Of a stretch of DNA of 6,917 nt, positions 4,649 through 6,917 are shown piece after piece (position 1 is the stretch's first letter; every line of letters starts with the position of its first letter). The translations under genes were made by a program, and so were the position numbers. The notes under the pieces were generated by a model, which had not been told where the DNA came from, did not search any database, and saw only the letters and a program-made list of their open reading frames with translations. The DNA comes from Thermoplasmata archaeon. GTDB taxonomy: Archaea; Thermoplasmatota; Thermoplasmata; Lutacidiplasmatales; UBA184. The stretch spans positions 1 through 6,917 of the forward strand of contig JASHYY010000212.1 in NCBI GenBank assembly GCA_030042815.1. The letters run 5' to 3'.

Positions 4649-6917
4649 TCAGCTCCCGTCGCCCAGGACCGACTCGAGCGTGTGCACGCGGGCGGCGAGG
4701 TCGGGCCGGTGCTCGAGGATCCCGGCGCGGTGCGCCTGCGCGAGCCGCCGACGGGACTCGGCCGGGTCGCCGCGGTGGTGCGAGAGCTCCGCGAGGCGGA
4801 ACTCCATCTCGGACCCCTCCGAGCCCAGCCGCAGGTCCTTCGCCTTCGCGAGCGCCTCCTGGTAGTGCGTCTCCGCGTCGTCGAACCGGCCCTCGGCCTC
4901 GGCGACCATGCCGAGGGTCATCGCGATCTGCTGCTCCGCGAGCCGGTCCCCGATCGGCACGAGGACCTGGACGGCCCGCTCGAGCCCGGTCCGGGCCGGC
5001 GCCGGCCGGCCGAGCTCGGCGTGCCACTGCGCGTAGTTGAGGTAGCAGTAGCCGATCCAGATCGGCGAACGCGACCGCTCCGCCGCCTCGATCGCGACGG
5101 CCATGTCCCGGAACGCGTCCTCCGTGCGTCCCGCGCCGTACTCGAGGACCGCGCGGTTCATCAGGACCCGCGCGCGGGCGCCGTGGTCCTCGACGGTCGC
5201 GAACAGGTCGGCCGCCCGCGCGTAAAGCGCGAGCGCCGGGTCGAACCGGAGCTTCCCTAGCGGGACCATCGTGTTCGCGACGTCCACGAGCGCGTGCCCC
5301 TGCTCGATCGCGCTGCCGCCCTGCTCGGCCAGCTCGAGCGCGGCCCGCTGGTGGGCCTCGGCCTGGGAGAGGTCCCCGCGCCGCCAGAAGACGGTCCCGA
5401 GGACCCGGTGGGCCGCCATCAGGTCGTGCGGCGTTCCCACCTTCTCGAGCAGGCCGGTCGCCTCGTTCGCGAGCGCCTCCGCGGAGGCGTAGTCGCTCTT
5501 GTCGCCGCGGGTCTGGGCGAGCCCGAGGAGGGCGCGCCCGAGCTCGAGCTCGAGGTCAGGGTGGCTGCGCGCCAGGTCGACCGCCTCGGTGAGCGACTCC
5601 TCGGAGCGCGGCAGGCTGCCGAGCTCGTCGAGCAGCCGACCGGCCTCGGTCAGGAGCCGGACTTCGAGGCGCCGGTCCGGCTGCGGCCGGCGGCGGGCGG
5701 CCTCGAGGGCGCGGGCGATGTGCGCGACCGCGGTCTCGAAGGCGAACGCCCGGGTCGCGGCCTGGGCGGCCCGCTGGTTGTACTCCACCGCCCGGGCGTC
5801 ATCGCGGCCGAGGTAGAACTGGCGGGCGAGTTCGAAGTCGCTCGTCCCCGGCCGCATCGCGAGCGCGCGGCCCGCCTTGCGGTGGAGGATGCGGCGGCGC
5901 GTCTCGGTCAGGGAGGCGTAGAGGCTCGCGCGCACGCCGTCGGTGACGAACTCGTAGACCTCGCTGCCCTTCTCGCGCACGAGCCCGACCCGGACGAGCC
6001 GGTCGAGGTGCTCGGTCACCCGCTCCTCGCCCATCCCGGCGACCGCGGCGAGGCTCGGGAAGTCGAACTCCTTGCCGAGCACCGCGGCGTAGGTGAGCAG
6101 GCGCCGTTCGAATTCGCCGAGCTCGCCGACGCGGTGGGCCAGCACCTCCGCGACATCGCGACCGGCGACGGGGCTCGCCGGGCCGGCGCGGGGTCCGAGG
6201 CCGGTCGTCGAACGGACGATCTGCTCGACGAACAACGGGTTCCCCTCGGTCTGGGCGTGCCAGCGACGGACGTCCTGCGGGTCCGGAGCGCGTCCGCCGA
6301 GCATCCACCGGACGAACTCGGCGACCTCGGGGACGGAGAGCGGCCGCAGGGCGGACGAGCGGACGGTCGGCACGCTCGTGAGCTCCGCGACCGGAGCCCG
6401 GCGGCTCGCGGGGACCTCCGCGCCCGTGGCGACCGTCGCGACGAGCGCGATGCGGGCCGACGCGAGGTCGCTCGCGAGCCTCCGGAGGAACTCGACCGAC
6501 GACGGGTCGGCGAAGCCGAGGTCGTCGAGCGCGAGGAAGAGCGGGGCGTCCGACGCGAGCGATCGGAAGTGCTCCTGCAGGCGGCCGAGCATCTCGTCGC
6601 GGCTCGCTCCGAGCCCCTCGGCCGCGGTGACCCCGAGCGGGGCGAGCACCCGCTCGAGCTCGTCGAGCCCGCTGGCCGAGGTGGCCCGGGGAACGGCCGG
6701 CGCGTCCTCGGCCGTCTCGTCGGCGAACGGAGCGAGGAAGATCGGGAGGACGTTCCCGACGGCCGCCCGGGTCGCGGCCGCCTCCTCTTCGGGGGCGGAG
6801 GCGAGCAGGCTGCGGACGAGGGAGAACGGGGCGGGCAGCTCCTCGGGGAGGGCCCGGCCCTCGAGCACCCGGAATCCCCGCGACCGCGCCCGGTCCGCCG
6901 CGGCGCGCAGCACGAAG
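4649..6917 (-). CDS. AAA-type ATPase with winged-helix and C-terminal TPR repeats, N-terminus outside window
   Basis: This is a large predicted signalling ATPase of the AAA_16/MalT-like type. The frame is still open at the window edge; 755 codons are visible, and the Walker A loop is presumably just outside. Numbering from the GTG codon at 6913, GFRVLEGRALPEELPAPFSL (13-32) is the typical strand after Walker A, LFLALDDLGFAD (125-136) is Walker B, and EGNPLFVEQIV (223-233) is the conserved motif late in the ATPase domain. A winged-helix-like module spans about 256-335 (ERRLLTYAAVLGKEFDF through YEFVTDGVRASLYASL). From about 364 to 732 there are some nine or ten TPR-like helical pairs, for example 502-530, 581-610 and 661-690, and the protein ends shortly after them. 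There is no C-terminal LuxR-type helix-turn-helix as in bacterial MalT/LAL regulators. The role is probably ligand- or partner-controlled signalling, but what the missing N-terminus carries is unknown. The stop is 40 nt before menG. Confidence 0.8.
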   Translation of the reverse strand, partial: FVLRAAADRARSRGFRVLEGRALPEELPAPFSLVRSLLASAPEEEAAATRAAVGNVLPIFLAPFADETAEDAPAVPRATSASGLDELERVLAPLGVTAAEGLGASRDEMLGRLQEHFRSLASDAPLFLALDDLGFADPSSVEFLRRLASDLASARIALVATVATGAEVPASRRAPVAELTSVPTVRSSALRPLSVPEVAEFVRWMLGGRAPDPQDVRRWHAQTEGNPLFVEQIVRSTTGLGPRAGPASPVAGRDVAEVLAHRVGELGEFERRLLTYAAVLGKEFDFPSLAAVAGMGEERVTEHLDRLVRVGLVREKGSEVYEFVTDGVRASLYASLTETRRRILHRKAGRALAMRPGTSDFELARQFYLGRDDARAVEYNQRAAQAATRAFAFETAVAHIARALEAARRRPQPDRRLEVRLLTEAGRLLDELGSLPRSEESLTEAVDLARSHPDLELELGRALLGLAQTRGDKSDYASAEALANEATGLLEKVGTPHDLMAAHRVLGTVFWRRGDLSQAEAHQRAALELAEQGGSAIEQGHALVDVANTMVPLGKLRFDPALALYARAADLFATVEDHGARARVLMNRAVLEYGAGRTEDAFRDMAVAIEAAERSRSPIWIGYCYLNYAQWHAELGRPAPARTGLERAVQVLVPIGDRLAEQQIAMTLGMVAEAEGRFDDAETHYQEALAKAKDLRLGSEGSEMEFRLAELSHHRGDPAESRRRLAQAHRAGILEHRPDLAARVHTLESVLGDGS

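Noticed and set aside
4499..5260. Open frame of 253 codons on the plus strand across the menG-ATPase junction
   Set aside because: It is antisense to both genes, has no motifs, and is explained by the rarity of stop codons at this base composition.

Overview
The window is a compact, very GC-rich stretch (roughly 70% G+C by eye), almost entirely coding, that looks archaeal. Three things point that way: a Taw2/TYW2-type wyosine enzyme (archaea and eukaryotes only), a TrmB-family transcriptional regulator, and promoter gaps that each carry an AT-rich TTAAG element about 30-38 nt upstream of a start codon with little or no 5' leader. The proteins are not strongly acidic, so a haloarchaeon is unlikely. 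A GC-rich Thermoplasmatota-like lineage is my best guess, but this is inference and the sequence alone does not fix it.

Left half, plus strand: the C-terminal two thirds of an aspartase/fumarase-superfamily lyase, best read as aspartate ammonia-lyase (1-951, 5' end outside the window). After a 57-nt promoter gap comes a TrmB-like regulator (1009-1764). Fourteen bases later, behind a good Shine-Dalgarno sequence, is taw2 (1779-2660), so trmB-taw2 is probably one operon.

Right half, minus strand: a large AAA-type ATPase with a C-terminal TPR array (4649-6917, N-terminus with Walker A outside the window), then a UbiE/MenG-type quinone C-methyltransferase (4608-3817), then a class I/II PLP aminotransferase starting at a GTG (3784-2657). 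The methyltransferase and the aminotransferase each have their own putative leaderless promoter. The aminotransferase and taw2 are convergent and share a CTAG tetranucleotide in which both TAG stops overlap.

How it fits together: aspartase would release fumarate from aspartate, MenG finishes menaquinone (the usual electron donor for fumarate reductase), and the aminotransferase moves amino groups. A link between amino acid catabolism and respiration is therefore conceivable but unproven. The most interesting non-coding signal is a shared arrangement in all three intergenic gaps: the only three TTAA tetranucleotides I find in the window, each next to ACGGT/ACCGT half-sites, including a perfect 12-bp palindrome on the aminotransferase start codon. 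No RNA genes, CRISPR arrays, insertion sequences or clear terminators were seen. The longest stretch without a gene is 57 bases. I see no strong case for a wholly new system here.
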